Positions 43,766-52,949 of a DNA stretch of 64,000 nucleotides are shown here, in pieces (the stretch's first letter is position 1; each line of letters begins with the position of its first letter). Below the pieces are notes generated by a model. It saw only the letters and a program-made list of their open reading frames with translations. It was not told where the DNA came from and ran no database searches. The position numbers and the translations under genes were made by a program. Origin of the DNA: Parasphingopyxis sp. (lineage in GTDB: Bacteria > Pseudomonadota > Alphaproteobacteria > Sphingomonadales > Sphingomonadaceae); the NCBI RefSeq assembly GCF_028279465.1, contig NZ_JANQNS010000017.1, forward strand, positions 1-64,000, written 5' to 3'.

Positions 43766-44314
43766 GTGCGCGGCCGACTTTCTGTTTTCGCTTGCGTCAT
43801 AATGTTCGCCGCTCCGGCATCGGGTCAGAGCGCTGCCGAAGAGCCGAACGCGGCGCTCGATTTTCTGATCGGCGAATGGGATGTCGATCGCGTCTATCGG
43901 CCGGGCTCTGCAGAAGAGCGGCGTGTCGCTGGCCAGCTGAGCTGCGCACGCGCGATATATGATGCCTTTGTCCGTTGCGTTTACGACCTGGACCGTCCGG
44001 ATCGCGGCCCGGCGCAGGAAGTCGTCTATTTCAACCATAATGCCATCTATGGCACATATGAGAATATCTGGCTCAGTTCGTCATGGCCGATAAAAGTGAT
44101 CATGGCCGGTTCGCTAAATAGCGAAGAGCGCAGCATGGCATCCGAAGCGCAATTCATGATCGAAGAGGGGCGCACCGAATCTGTGCGCAGCTCCCATCGC
44201 TGGACCGACGACAGTATTGCCTATCGCGTCGATATCCGAACGTCTGAGGATCCGGAAGGCGAATGGACCTACCACATGGAAGAGGTCGCCAGACGCGTGT
44301 CGACCGACCAATAG
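43766..44314 (+). CDS. Exported protein of unknown function
   Basis: A 182-residue protein with a signal peptide (LSVFACVIMFAAPASGQ) and a body related to DUF1579-like lipocalin-type domains: ALDFLIGEWDVDRVYRPG at the start, YGTYENIWLSSSW in the middle. The GTG start follows the S41 stop directly (TAG GTG), so the two genes are co-transcribed. Confidence in the DUF1579 relation is low. Confidence 0.75.
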   Translation: MRGRLSVFACVIMFAAPASGQSAAEEPNAALDFLIGEWDVDRVYRPGSAEERRVAGQLSCARAIYDAFVRCVYDLDRPDRGPAQEVVYFNHNAIYGTYENIWLSSSWPIKVIMAGSLNSEERSMASEAQFMIEEGRTESVRSSHRWTDDSIAYRVDIRTSEDPEGEWTYHMEEVARRVSTDQ

Positions 44315-44392
44315 CCATGCTCGCGAGCGGGAACGCGATGTTCATAGGCCGAGCATCCCTCTATAGGATCTTTGATATCCGGGAGGGGAGCG

Positions 44393-44845
44393 ATGAACGA
44401 ATCATCCGAAGCGATCGAGCTGCAGGGTCAATGCCTGTGTGGCGCAGTGACGGTAAAGGCGACGCCGGTGCGGCCGCATATCGAGGCGTGCCATTGCGAC
44501 ATGTGCCGGCGCTGGGGCGGGATCGCCTTTGCCGGCGTGCAGTGCGCTCAGAATGTCGAGTTTACGGGCGAGGAACATATCGGCCGCTACGCCTCGTCCG
44601 ACTGGGCCGAGCGCGGGTTCTGCAAGAAATGCGGCACCAATCTCTTCTACCGTTTCGTGCCCGCCGACAATTATTCGCTGCTCGCTGGGCTGTTCGACAA
44701 TGATGCCACCGGTGGCCTGACGCTTGGCGAGCAGATTTTCATCGACGAGAAGCCCGGCTGGTACGATTTCGCGCAGGATACGCCGCAGAAGACCGGCGCC
44801 GAGGTGGTCGCCGAGGCCAAGGCGGTCGGGTTCAGCTTCGATTGA
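44393..44845 (+). CDS. GFA family protein
   Basis: A 150-residue zinc protein of the GFA (glutathione-dependent formaldehyde-activating) family: GQCLCGAVTVKA, ACHCDMCRRWGGI and FCKKCGTNLFYRF supply the cysteines. The family binds zinc; most members have no proven activity. The ATG at 44393 follows GGGAGGGGAG. It is followed directly by a globin gene overlapping its stop region. Confidence 0.9.
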   Translation: MNESSEAIELQGQCLCGAVTVKATPVRPHIEACHCDMCRRWGGIAFAGVQCAQNVEFTGEEHIGRYASSDWAERGFCKKCGTNLFYRFVPADNYSLLAGLFDNDATGGLTLGEQIFIDEKPGWYDFAQDTPQKTGAEVVAEAKAVGFSFD

Positions 44846-44847
44846 GT

Positions 44848-45237
44848 ATGGACGATACCGCCGCGATGACGGGGCTGCTCGATGCGGCGGGCGAGGCGGG
44901 TGTCGACATCGTGCCCATCGTTTTCGATCGCTTCTTCGCCGCCCATCCCGAGGCCCGCGATCTTTTCCCGCATGTCGAGGCGGCGGCAGGGCGGATGGTC
45001 AACGAGACGCTCGAAGCGTTGCTTGGCCTTGCCGAAGAGGCCTGGTGGGTTGAGACGACGATCGTCAATTTCGTCGATCTTCACCGCAATTATGGCGACA
45101 TAACGCCCGCGCAATGGAGTGTCTGGGTGGATATGACCGTCGATGTGCTGGCCAAGGCTGCCGGTCCCGATGCGCCGGGCGAAGCGGCGTGGCGGCGGCA
45201 GGCGGAGCGGCTCAAGGCGATGATCGCGGCGCAATAG
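44848..45237 (+). CDS. Globin-like protein
   Basis: A 129-residue single-domain globin. It has the helix pattern VFDRFFAAHPEARDLFPH, then EALLGLAEEAWWVETTIVNFVDLHRNYGDITPAQW, where the histidine before RNYGDI is at the proximal (F8) position. The ATG at 44848 lies just after the GFA stop; a TTG at 44842 is the only other choice. It may bind haem and oxygen or NO. Its function is unknown. Confidence 0.82.
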   Translation: MDDTAAMTGLLDAAGEAGVDIVPIVFDRFFAAHPEARDLFPHVEAAAGRMVNETLEALLGLAEEAWWVETTIVNFVDLHRNYGDITPAQWSVWVDMTVDVLAKAAGPDAPGEAAWRRQAERLKAMIAAQ

Positions 45238-45243
45238 CGCGCG

Positions 45244-45981
45244 TTACCAGCCGCCTGTGCCCGGCCCGCCTTTGATCGGGCCCTTGATCCGGTCCGTAAC
45301 CCAGCCGCCGTAGAAATTCCCGGGCTGCGGCCGCGCCTTTTCCTCGCCGATGAAGCAATCGAGCTTGCCGGCGTAAATGCCGAACCAGCCGGCGATCTCC
45401 GCATAGCCTTCAGAGAGATCGTCGAACGGATCGGGATAGTTCCATGCCGCCTCCGCAATGCGGATCGGTTTTTTGGTCAGACCTTCGCTACGCTCAGGCG
45501 CGGCACCAGCCCACTCCCCCTCCCGGCCTCCCAACAGGGTACACTCAATGGGAGGACGGGAGGGGGAGTGGGCTGGTGCCGCGATTTTCCGCGAGGAAAA
45601 TTCTGACAAAGAAGCGTTCCCGCCCGGCAGCGCGAGATCGTAATAGAGCGTCGCGCCCTTCCATTCGCACACGGTGAGCCGGCTTGTGTCTTCCAGCCAT
45701 TCAGTCCGCACATCCTCGGGCCGGATATAGGGCACGGGTGCCCCGGCCGTCTCCTTCACCTCCAGCGCACAATCGCTCTCGGCAATCGCGATATCGCCCA
45801 GCATCACGCGGACCGGGCCGGGCACCGGCGCGATGATCGGCGGGCGCGGATAGTCCCACACCGATTCCTCGCCCTCGCCCACCGGCTCGACGCCCGGCGG
45901 GCGGAAGCTGCGGTCCCAATTGTCACGATAGGGCTTTGCGCGTTCGAGCAGGGCGGCTTTGTCGGGCAGCGGGGTTGGCAT
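45244..45981 (-). CDS. DUF427 protein with in-frame palindromic element insertion
   Basis: A 245-residue protein with two DUF427 parts: ESVWDYPRPPIIAPVPG and CEWKGATLYYDLALPGG, then IRIAEAAWNYPDPFDDLSEGYAEIAGWF. Between them 44 codons come from the 132-bp palindromic element at 45476-45607, translated as SEFSSRKIAAPAHSPSRPP followed by a stretch ending APERSEGLT. Without it the two halves join as in ordinary DUF427 proteins. The gene is intact otherwise: the insertion length is a multiple of three and opens no stop. The protein may still fold, with an exposed loop. DUF427 function is unknown. Confidence 0.88.
   Translation of the reverse strand: MPTPLPDKAALLERAKPYRDNWDRSFRPPGVEPVGEGEESVWDYPRPPIIAPVPGPVRVMLGDIAIAESDCALEVKETAGAPVPYIRPEDVRTEWLEDTSRLTVCEWKGATLYYDLALPGGNASLSEFSSRKIAAPAHSPSRPPIECTLLGGREGEWAGAAPERSEGLTKKPIRIAEAAWNYPDPFDDLSEGYAEIAGWFGIYAGKLDCFIGEEKARPQPGNFYGGWVTDRIKGPIKGGPGTGGW
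45476..45607. repeat. Complete palindromic element (132 bp) inside DUF427 gene
   Basis: Order: GTCAGA, a variable mini-palindrome, CGCGGCACC, a 26-base arm (45508-45533), a 15-base loop, the matching arm (45549-45574, one mismatch), GGTGCCGCG, a perfect 7-bp hairpin (ATTTTCC-GCGA-GGAAAAT) and TCTGAC. The continuous stem is 35 bp. It lies in frame (44 codons). A relative is at 1-97 in opposite orientation, and an orphan half-arm at 108-140. No transposase is present. Confidence 0.9.
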
Positions 45982-46004
45982 CGCGTGATCGCAGCAGGCT
46001 CTCG

Positions 46005-46017
46005 CCTACATTGCAAG
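46005..46017 (-). promoter_or_regulatory. Shared 13-bp motif, 23 bases before DUF427 start
   Basis: On the minus strand this is CTTGCAATGTAGG. The identical 13 bases occur at 47952-47964, and in both cases 23 bases separate the motif from the next start codon. Possibly a promoter or regulator site; not matched to a known motif. Confidence 0.35.
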
Positions 46018-46099
46018 GCCGATGCGTACGAGCTCCAACGATAAGGAGCGCATGGCGGGCATTGCTGCCGCGCCATGCGCCCCGCCCCCTAACCGGTCG

Positions 46100-46492
46100 T
46101 CAGGACGATAAGACTTCGATGCGTCCTTCATAGACATAGACGGTGACATAGGCCCGGCCATTCCGGATCGCCGCGGCCGCCGACGGATCGACATAACCGT
46201 TGCTGACCCAGCCCGGGATCAGCGCGCGCGAGGCGGAGGAGAGGAACATGTCCTCATACTGGTCGCCCGCATCCGCCCGGCCGAAGCGGTGCATGTTCGC
46301 CCGGTCCTGCCGCAGGATCGCGCCGACTGAGCGCAGCCGGTTGCCGCTGCTGTTCACCGTGTCCTGCGGGCTGATGACCGTTTGGTAGACGCCGATCGGA
46401 TCGTCATACATGCCATAATCGTCGCCGGCCTGCGCCGCCATCGGCATCGCTGCCGCCGCCATTGCCGCCATTGCCATAACCGTCTTTTTCAT
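46100..46492 (-). CDS. Exported protein of unknown function
   Basis: A 130-residue protein with a signal peptide (MKKTVMAMAAMAAAAMPMAAQA) and a mature domain of about 105 residues containing VGAILRQDRANMHRFGRAD and GYVDPSAAAAIRNGRAYVTVYVYEGRIEV. No family is recognised. It stands alone between the DUF427 and DUF4259 genes; a start at 46492 is preceded by GAGAAGACGA. Confidence 0.7.
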   Translation of the reverse strand: MKKTVMAMAAMAAAAMPMAAQAGDDYGMYDDPIGVYQTVISPQDTVNSSGNRLRSVGAILRQDRANMHRFGRADAGDQYEDMFLSSASRALIPGWVSNGYVDPSAAAAIRNGRAYVTVYVYEGRIEVLSS

Positions 46493-46599
46493 TCGTCTTC
46501 TCCCTGTTTGCCCCTTGGGCCGTTGTGGTGTTGGGAGCGGTATGGGCGTTTCGACCGGGGCGATCTGTGGCGCGGATCACAGGCCGGGCGTTTTGCCGC

Positions 46600-47271
46600 C
46601 TAGTCGATATCGGGCAGCGCGTCGGGATCGAACCGGAAATCCTGGATCATGAACTGATGGTGCAGCCGCGCATTGAGGCAGGCGAGGTGGAAGAACATGC
46701 CGCGCCGGAACGCCGTCCGGTTGCGATAATCGTGGATGTTGAGGCCGAACAGCTCATCCTCCGCAATCGGCTTATTGCAGAAGCAGCAGAGCGTCACCGG
46801 CCCGCCCGCCGCCTCTTCGATCTCCTCCGCGCTCCAGGGTTCGGTCGCGATATCGGGATTGAGCCGCTCGATCAGCGCCGTCATCTCCACCTGCCATACA
46901 TTCTCTTCACCCGGCGTGACATCCTCGGCCCAGAGTTCGGCGAGCTCGGAATGGGCGATCACGAGCGAGAGCGCCTCCTGCGCCTCGCCGACAAGTTCGG
47001 CGCCGGGCGCGTCCGCATCGGCGAGCGTCTTGGCAAGCGCTTCGGGAAAGCCGTCGATCCGCCGCCCCATCATCATCGCCACCGTCTCGGCCGCCGCGAC
47101 GAGCGCGCACGCCAGGTCCGCCTCGATCGCGATGGGCTTGCCATCCGCAAAGGCCGCCGCGATCGGCTCCAGCCGGGCAAAGGTCGCGCCGACATCGCCG
47201 GGCGCAGCGATCTCCGCCGCCCAATCGAGCGCATCGTCATTCTCGAAACTGCCAGCGCCCCAGGCACCCAT
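46600..47271 (-). CDS. DUF4259 protein with cysteine-rich tail
   Basis: A 223-residue protein that begins MGAWGAGSFENDDALDWAAE, the DUF4259 signature. Toward the C-terminus a small zinc-finger-like segment reads TLCCFCNKPIAEDELFG with a later FHLACLNARLHHQF. The ATG at 47271 matches the family start; a frame extending to 47397 adds residues related to the N-terminus of the HTH gene upstream, a sign of duplication. Function unknown. Confidence 0.82.
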   Translation of the reverse strand: MGAWGAGSFENDDALDWAAEIAAPGDVGATFARLEPIAAAFADGKPIAIEADLACALVAAAETVAMMMGRRIDGFPEALAKTLADADAPGAELVGEAQEALSLVIAHSELAELWAEDVTPGEENVWQVEMTALIERLNPDIATEPWSAEEIEEAAGGPVTLCCFCNKPIAEDELFGLNIHDYRNRTAFRRGMFFHLACLNARLHHQFMIQDFRFDPDALPDID

Positions 47272-47400
47272 GGCCTCGCCTTTCGTCGGTTGAGCGGCGG
47301 GCCTAGCAGGACAAGGTGGCGAACCGGTTAAGGCCGGGATAGGCGCGATGCGGCGCGACTGGGTGGCGGAGATGTGGCGCGCCATTACTTCACACATAGT

Positions 47401-47928
47401 TCACACCGAACGCGGTTTTTGATTTCTGTGACCTTTGCGCGGATCATACCGCGCGGGCGGCTCGGCGGACAGACGATCGAGCCGCCCGAGAGCGCTGCGC
47501 AGCGCAGAATTGTCGGGTTTGTGGAGCGTCCCGGCATAGCGCCCGCCGCGCAGCACGGGGCGGTAGCTGCCCTGCGCGATCCGCCGAAACAGCGCCTCGA
47601 GTGTGACCTTCGGCCGCGGCCGGTCCGGCGCCCCGAGGATCGTGTCCCATGCCATACAAAACGGCTCCGCGCCGGCTTTCCGGCGCAGCCGATAGGCGCT
47701 CTCCCGGCTCATGCCGACCCTAGCCGCCGCCCGCTTCACACATCGCGTCTCGGCCAGATAGCCGATGAATTCGGCCTGCCGGAGCGGCGTCCACCCGTCG
47801 CGGCGGGCGCGAAGGGGCACGGGCGTGAAGGCGGGGATGCGCGAGATGCGGCGGGACTGGATGGCGGCTGAGCGGGGGTGTGGCGTGTCGGCCGGAGCTT
47901 TAGCGGAGGCTGGGGTGGGGCACGTCAT
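47401..47928 (-). CDS. Helix-turn-helix protein
   Basis: A 175-residue basic protein. Residues 45-80, DGWTPLRQAEFIGYLAETRCVKRAAARVGMSRESAYRLRRKAG, form a helix-turn-helix like that of resolvase or transcription-factor families. The rest is arginine-rich and without a recognised domain. It may be a regulator. A duplicated stretch of its 5' sequence lies at 47330-47395, upstream of the DUF4259 gene. The ATG at 47928 lies 24 bases after the shared 13-bp motif. Confidence 0.7.
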   Translation of the reverse strand: MTCPTPASAKAPADTPHPRSAAIQSRRISRIPAFTPVPLRARRDGWTPLRQAEFIGYLAETRCVKRAAARVGMSRESAYRLRRKAGAEPFCMAWDTILGAPDRPRPKVTLEALFRRIAQGSYRPVLRGGRYAGTLHKPDNSALRSALGRLDRLSAEPPARYDPRKGHRNQKPRSV

Positions 47929-47951
47929 GCGCGGAGGGCATCATGGACGCT

Positions 47952-47964
47952 CCTACATTGCAAG
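47952..47964 (-). promoter_or_regulatory. Shared 13-bp motif, 23 bases before the HTH gene start
   Basis: Exact copy of CTTGCAATGTAGG at 46005-46017, at the same distance from a start codon. See that entry. Confidence 0.35.
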
Positions 47965-47969
47965 TGGCA

Positions 47970-48698
47970 CTAGCGCACGTCCGGGACTGGTTGTCCTGAG
48001 CTTACATCAATTACGCGGCCAAGCTCGTAATCAAGTATTCCTGGTACCGGGGCCAGACGGTTTATCGCTAGGGCACGAGGTTCGAAGAAGCGGCCAATTG
48101 CTGAATAGTTGGCCGGGTTGATGAGGCCTGGGTCTATTCCGGCGGGAAAATGGGTATCGGTTCGAGCTGGTCGAACAGTCGCCCCTAACAAGATCGTCAT
48201 TCCGTAAGAGCTTGGACCAAACCCTGATTCTGGGGCTAGTTCTGGTATGACTGATGTCTCATGGACTCGATCAGCTAGGAAATAACCCATATCTGTGATT
48301 TCCCCCACGGCAGCAGCAAAGCCCACTGTTCCCAAGCACATGCAAACATATAGATGCGGTGTACCTCCGGCATAGGTTGCACCGTAGAGTACATAGTCAC
48401 CGGGAGGCACTTCTACTAAGTATAGCCGCTCTGACGACAGTTCGACTAGGGAGCCACTCGCGTCGACGCTTTGAACGTTTTCGATGTCACCCAAGCGACC
48501 CAATTCGCCCGGTCTGGGAATCCGCAGGAAAACAGGCTCAATTGATGGAACTCCACGTGGGCGAACTGTTCGAAACATTATGTAGGCCCGGTCATCACGG
48601 ATCGTAACATCTTCCAGGGATTCGATCTCAACGAAACTGCTCTGAGCATATAACGCCGCCGGGATCAGAAGGAGAAAAAGGCAAAGCGTGGCCTTCAT
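47970..48698 (-). CDS. Exported protein of unknown function
   Basis: A 242-residue protein with a signal peptide (MKATLCLFLLLIPAALYAQ). Repeated short beta-strand patterns appear, including RPRGVPSIEPVFLRIPRPGEL and RLYLVEVPPGDYVLYGATYAGG; the latter is like the surface proteins that export statements about gene expression cannot define. A cysteine pair is in VCMCLG. No known family. The gene is visibly AT-richer than the genome, as is its neighbour at 48695, with which it overlaps by 4 bases. Confidence 0.7.
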   Translation of the reverse strand: MKATLCLFLLLIPAALYAQSSFVEIESLEDVTIRDDRAYIMFRTVRPRGVPSIEPVFLRIPRPGELGRLGDIENVQSVDASGSLVELSSERLYLVEVPPGDYVLYGATYAGGTPHLYVCMCLGTVGFAAAVGEITDMGYFLADRVHETSVIPELAPESGFGPSSYGMTILLGATVRPARTDTHFPAGIDPGLINPANYSAIGRFFEPRALAINRLAPVPGILDYELGRVIDVSSGQPVPDVR

Positions 48699-49264
48699 CG
48701 TATGACGGGTTCTAAGTTGGGCGTAGGGCCGGAGGCGGCCAAGGCCTGCAAAGCAATGGCGTCTGTCGAGTAACCATCAGTCAGTTGTCGCCAGATATCG
48801 CGAGATATCGGATAGCGAACGTAGCCTCTTGGTTCCAAACAACGTCGTAGTCGGGATTGCCGATTGCGTCGCTCCATCGCCCCAGAAACGAAGCCGAGTA
48901 TGACTTGCCCTACAACGCCATACGGGCTTTGAGTGGAGATTCCCTCAGAGGTTTCGGGTTCGCTGTTCCAAGATACAGACATTGGGAGTTCGGACCGCCC
49001 GCTGACGGTCGCCAAAAACTGGTAACAGTCGTGGAAATCTTCGAATGCTTCTTGATAAGTGACACCCTCTTTATGGAAATAGAAATACTTCCACCCGTTA
49101 CGGATTACGCTTGAGCTGGTGGTCGGAGTCATGTCTGGCAGCTCAAGCGAGCTAGGGTCCGGCGGCGAAGCAGCTTGCGATTGTTGGCTATTTGCGGTTG
49201 TAGACGCGGTCGCGGCGACCGCGAGCGGAACAAGCATAGCGACCGTCGTCAGCCGCTTACGCAT
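48695..49264 (-). CDS. Exported protein of unknown function
   Basis: A 189-residue protein with an N-terminal hydrophobic signal (MRKRLTTVAMLVPLAVAATAS) and a serine/proline-rich linker, then WKYFYFHKEGVTYQEAFEDFHDCYQF and GAMERRNRQSRLRRCLEPRGYVRYPI with a second cysteine. It is in an operon with the gene at 47970. No family is recognised; AT-richer composition suggests an accessory origin. Confidence 0.7.
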   Translation of the reverse strand: MRKRLTTVAMLVPLAVAATASTTANSQQSQAASPPDPSSLELPDMTPTTSSSVIRNGWKYFYFHKEGVTYQEAFEDFHDCYQFLATVSGRSELPMSVSWNSEPETSEGISTQSPYGVVGQVILGFVSGAMERRNRQSRLRRCLEPRGYVRYPISRDIWRQLTDGYSTDAIALQALAASGPTPNLEPVIR

Positions 49265-49373
49265 ACATGTTTGCTCCGCCTTGTCGAAAATCTTCGCTCA
49301 TCTAGATCAACCCCTCATCGGTTCCCTTCAAATAAGTTGGAACTGAGCTTCCCAGAAGACTGTCGGCACAATT

Positions 49374-49946
49374 CTAATCGTTGGCATCCTGCGGAGGATA
49401 GCCCGCTTCGGCCAGTGCTTCGTCTATAGATTCTACTTGGCCTTTTAGAAATCGGTGAACTGGGTGGTTTTCTAGGACGGCCTTTGGATCTGCCGCCTGT
49501 TGAAAGAACTGGAGAAACTCGCAATTGCCGTGCGCTAGGATGTGGTTCTCTATGCCGACAAAGTGATCCTTGTAGTGGAGGCACTCGCACTCAATTACAT
49601 CCAATCCTTCCTCGCTTGATAGGAGTGGCCAAATAGCAGAAAAATATTGATGACTCAGATAATTCCGAAAAACGATGGCATTGTCCAAGGCGATCCGGAA
49701 TTGGTCAGACTGTAACTCCTTGTGAGATTCATAAAACTCATTTGCCGACTGGGAAAAGTGCGGTTTTGTTGCCTTCTCAACAAGTTTCGCTCGTTTGGCT
49801 TCAAAGTTTCGAGAGTCGCCAACCAGTTCCAGTGCACGGTCGTGAAAGTTAGAAACTTTCACCAATAAATCCAAAGCCGCTGCCGCGGCCATGGCTTGAC
49901 CATAGGCACCCCACGCGCGGGATTGATTAATACCGACCATTTTCAC
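49374..49946 (-). CDS. Possible HEPN-like protein
   Basis: A 190-residue, mostly helical protein. FRNYLSHQYF in the middle fits the HEPN motif (Rx4H, here R-NYLS-H), the active site of many HEPN ribonucleases in toxin-antitoxin and abortive-infection systems. The rest has no clear domain and ends EALAEAGYPPQDAND. The gene is AT-richer than the chromosome. It lies 4 bases after the ThiC-tail micro-ORF. The assignment rests on this motif and the helical content only. Confidence 0.5.
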   Translation of the reverse strand: MKMVGINQSRAWGAYGQAMAAAAALDLLVKVSNFHDRALELVGDSRNFEAKRAKLVEKATKPHFSQSANEFYESHKELQSDQFRIALDNAIVFRNYLSHQYFSAIWPLLSSEEGLDVIECECLHYKDHFVGIENHILAHGNCEFLQFFQQAADPKAVLENHPVHRFLKGQVESIDEALAEAGYPPQDAND

Positions 49947-49950
49947 GCCC

Positions 49951-50085
49951 CTATTTTGAGCTAATGTATATTTCGCTCCCTTCTTTGCGAAATTTCTCGC
50001 TCATCTCCGCCATGCCCTTCTCGGCGTCTTCGGCTTCGCCGCTCGTAGCAATAAACTCCTCTGCGCCGCTATTCTGCTTCGCCAT
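49951..50085 (-). CDS. ThiC-tail micro-ORF (44 residues)
   Basis: From an ATG at 50085 the frame gives MAKQNSGAEEFIATSGEAED, then AEKGMAEMSEKFRKEGSEIY and a short tail. The last 22 residues match the conserved end of ThiC, here [18 protein letters not shown] in the gene at 50861-52738. Upstream ThiC sequence is absent. It could be a remnant of partial thiC duplication or a kept small protein. It lies between a 76-residue gene and the possible HEPN gene, all on the minus strand. Confidence 0.65.
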   Translation of the reverse strand: MAKQNSGAEEFIATSGEAEDAEKGMAEMSEKFRKEGSEIYISSK

Positions 50086-50092
50086 TGCCCGC

Positions 50093-50323
50093 TCACGCCG
50101 CTTCTGGTTCCAATTTGCGGGGCGTTGCGACGAAGGGCCTGTCGTCCAGATCGCGCAGGCTGCTCGCGATTCGGGTGCGGTCGCTGATCAGCCGGATATA
50201 TTGCGCATCGCAGCCCGAGATCGGCGTCGGGTAAGCGGCGATTTCCTGCAGGATCAGCGACAGCGCGCTTTCCAGTTCCGTGCGTGCGCGCTCCAGCGCC
50301 TCTTCATAGGGTAGCTGCGTCAT
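50093..50323 (-). CDS. Small helical protein, unknown function
   Basis: A 76-residue protein: LPYEEALERARTELESALSLILQEIAAYPTPI then CDAQYIRLISDRTRIASSLRDLDDRP. It looks like a two-helix hairpin. It starts 26 bases after the RidA stop and stops 7 bases before the ThiC-tail micro-ORF, so all are probably in the thiC transcript. Codon use matches the genome, unlike the HEPN-like gene beyond. Confidence 0.7.
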   Translation of the reverse strand: MTQLPYEEALERARTELESALSLILQEIAAYPTPISGCDAQYIRLISDRTRIASSLRDLDDRPFVATPRKLEPEAA

Positions 50324-50349
50324 GCTCGTCTCCTTTTATTGCGGCCCGC

Positions 50350-50823
50350 TTATTCCTCCGGTTCGGCATCGCTGACGCGCGCGACGATCTTGATTTCCAC
50401 CAGCCCGGAATCGGGGAGCAGGCGGTCGATGTCGATCGCGGTCCAGGCCGGGAAGGGGGCGATGATGTGGCGGTGTTTGACCTCCGCGAAAAGGTCGATC
50501 TGCGCGGGCAGGTCGGTGTGGTACGTGGTGATATCCAGAATATCGTCGAGGCTCGATCCGGCGCGTTCTAGGATGGAGGCGATATAGCGCCAGGCATTGT
50601 CGTAGGCCTCTTCCTCGCTCAGCGTGCCGCCGCGCGTGCCCGCGACCACGCCCGAGAGATAGACCGTATCGCCATGCACGACCGCTTCGGAAAAGCCGAA
50701 GCGTTCCAGCATGGCGCGCGCCTGCTCGTCTTCGGGCATGATCGTGCGGACCGGCTCTTGCGCCGCAATGGGCGCCGCCAGGCACGACACGGCAAGGGCA
50801 GCGGTTATGGTCTTCCCGGTCAT
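50350..50823 (-). CDS. RidA family protein with signal peptide
   Basis: A 157-residue protein of the RidA/YER057c/UK114 family. The last part holds ATPLDSSGAT-type family features in FSEAVVHGDTVYLSGVVAG, and NAWRYIASILERAGSSLDDILDITTYHTDL. RidA normally deaminates reactive enamines in the cytoplasm, but this protein begins with a signal peptide (MTGKTITAALAVSCLAAPIAAQ) and should be periplasmic. It starts 38 bases after the thiC stop. Confidence 0.87.
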   Translation of the reverse strand: MTGKTITAALAVSCLAAPIAAQEPVRTIMPEDEQARAMLERFGFSEAVVHGDTVYLSGVVAGTRGGTLSEEEAYDNAWRYIASILERAGSSLDDILDITTYHTDLPAQIDLFAEVKHRHIIAPFPAWTAIDIDRLLPDSGLVEIKIVARVSDAEPEE

Positions 50824-50860
50824 TGTGCATCCTCCGCTTTCACATACAGATCGCCGGCCG

Positions 50861-52753
<1,893 letters not shown>

Positions 52754-52787
52754 CTAATCGGAGAGGGTCTGCGGATTTCGGGTGAAG

Positions 52788-52890
52788 ACCGCTCCCTCCC
52801 TCCGCCGGTGTCAACCGGATCAGGTTCTGCGGGTCGCGAGCCCTCTAATTCTCGCCTCTCAACCGCATCTGGGTGCGGTCCCCCGGGGAT
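52788..52890 (-). ncRNA. TPP riboswitch (THI element)
   Basis: Read on the minus strand the leader holds the conserved blocks GGTTGAGAGGCGAG (the CUGAGA-like internal loop) and GAACCTGATCCGG followed by TTGACACCGGCGGAGGGA, the most conserved parts of THI elements. It sits about 50-150 bases before the thiC ATG. Binding of thiamine pyrophosphate is expected to shut thiC off. Exact ends are approximate. Confidence 0.95.
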
Positions 52891-52949
52891 GAGGCAGAAT
52901 GTAAGCGGTGATGCGGAGCTTGTCGAGCGATTCCGGTACGGCGTTTCCG

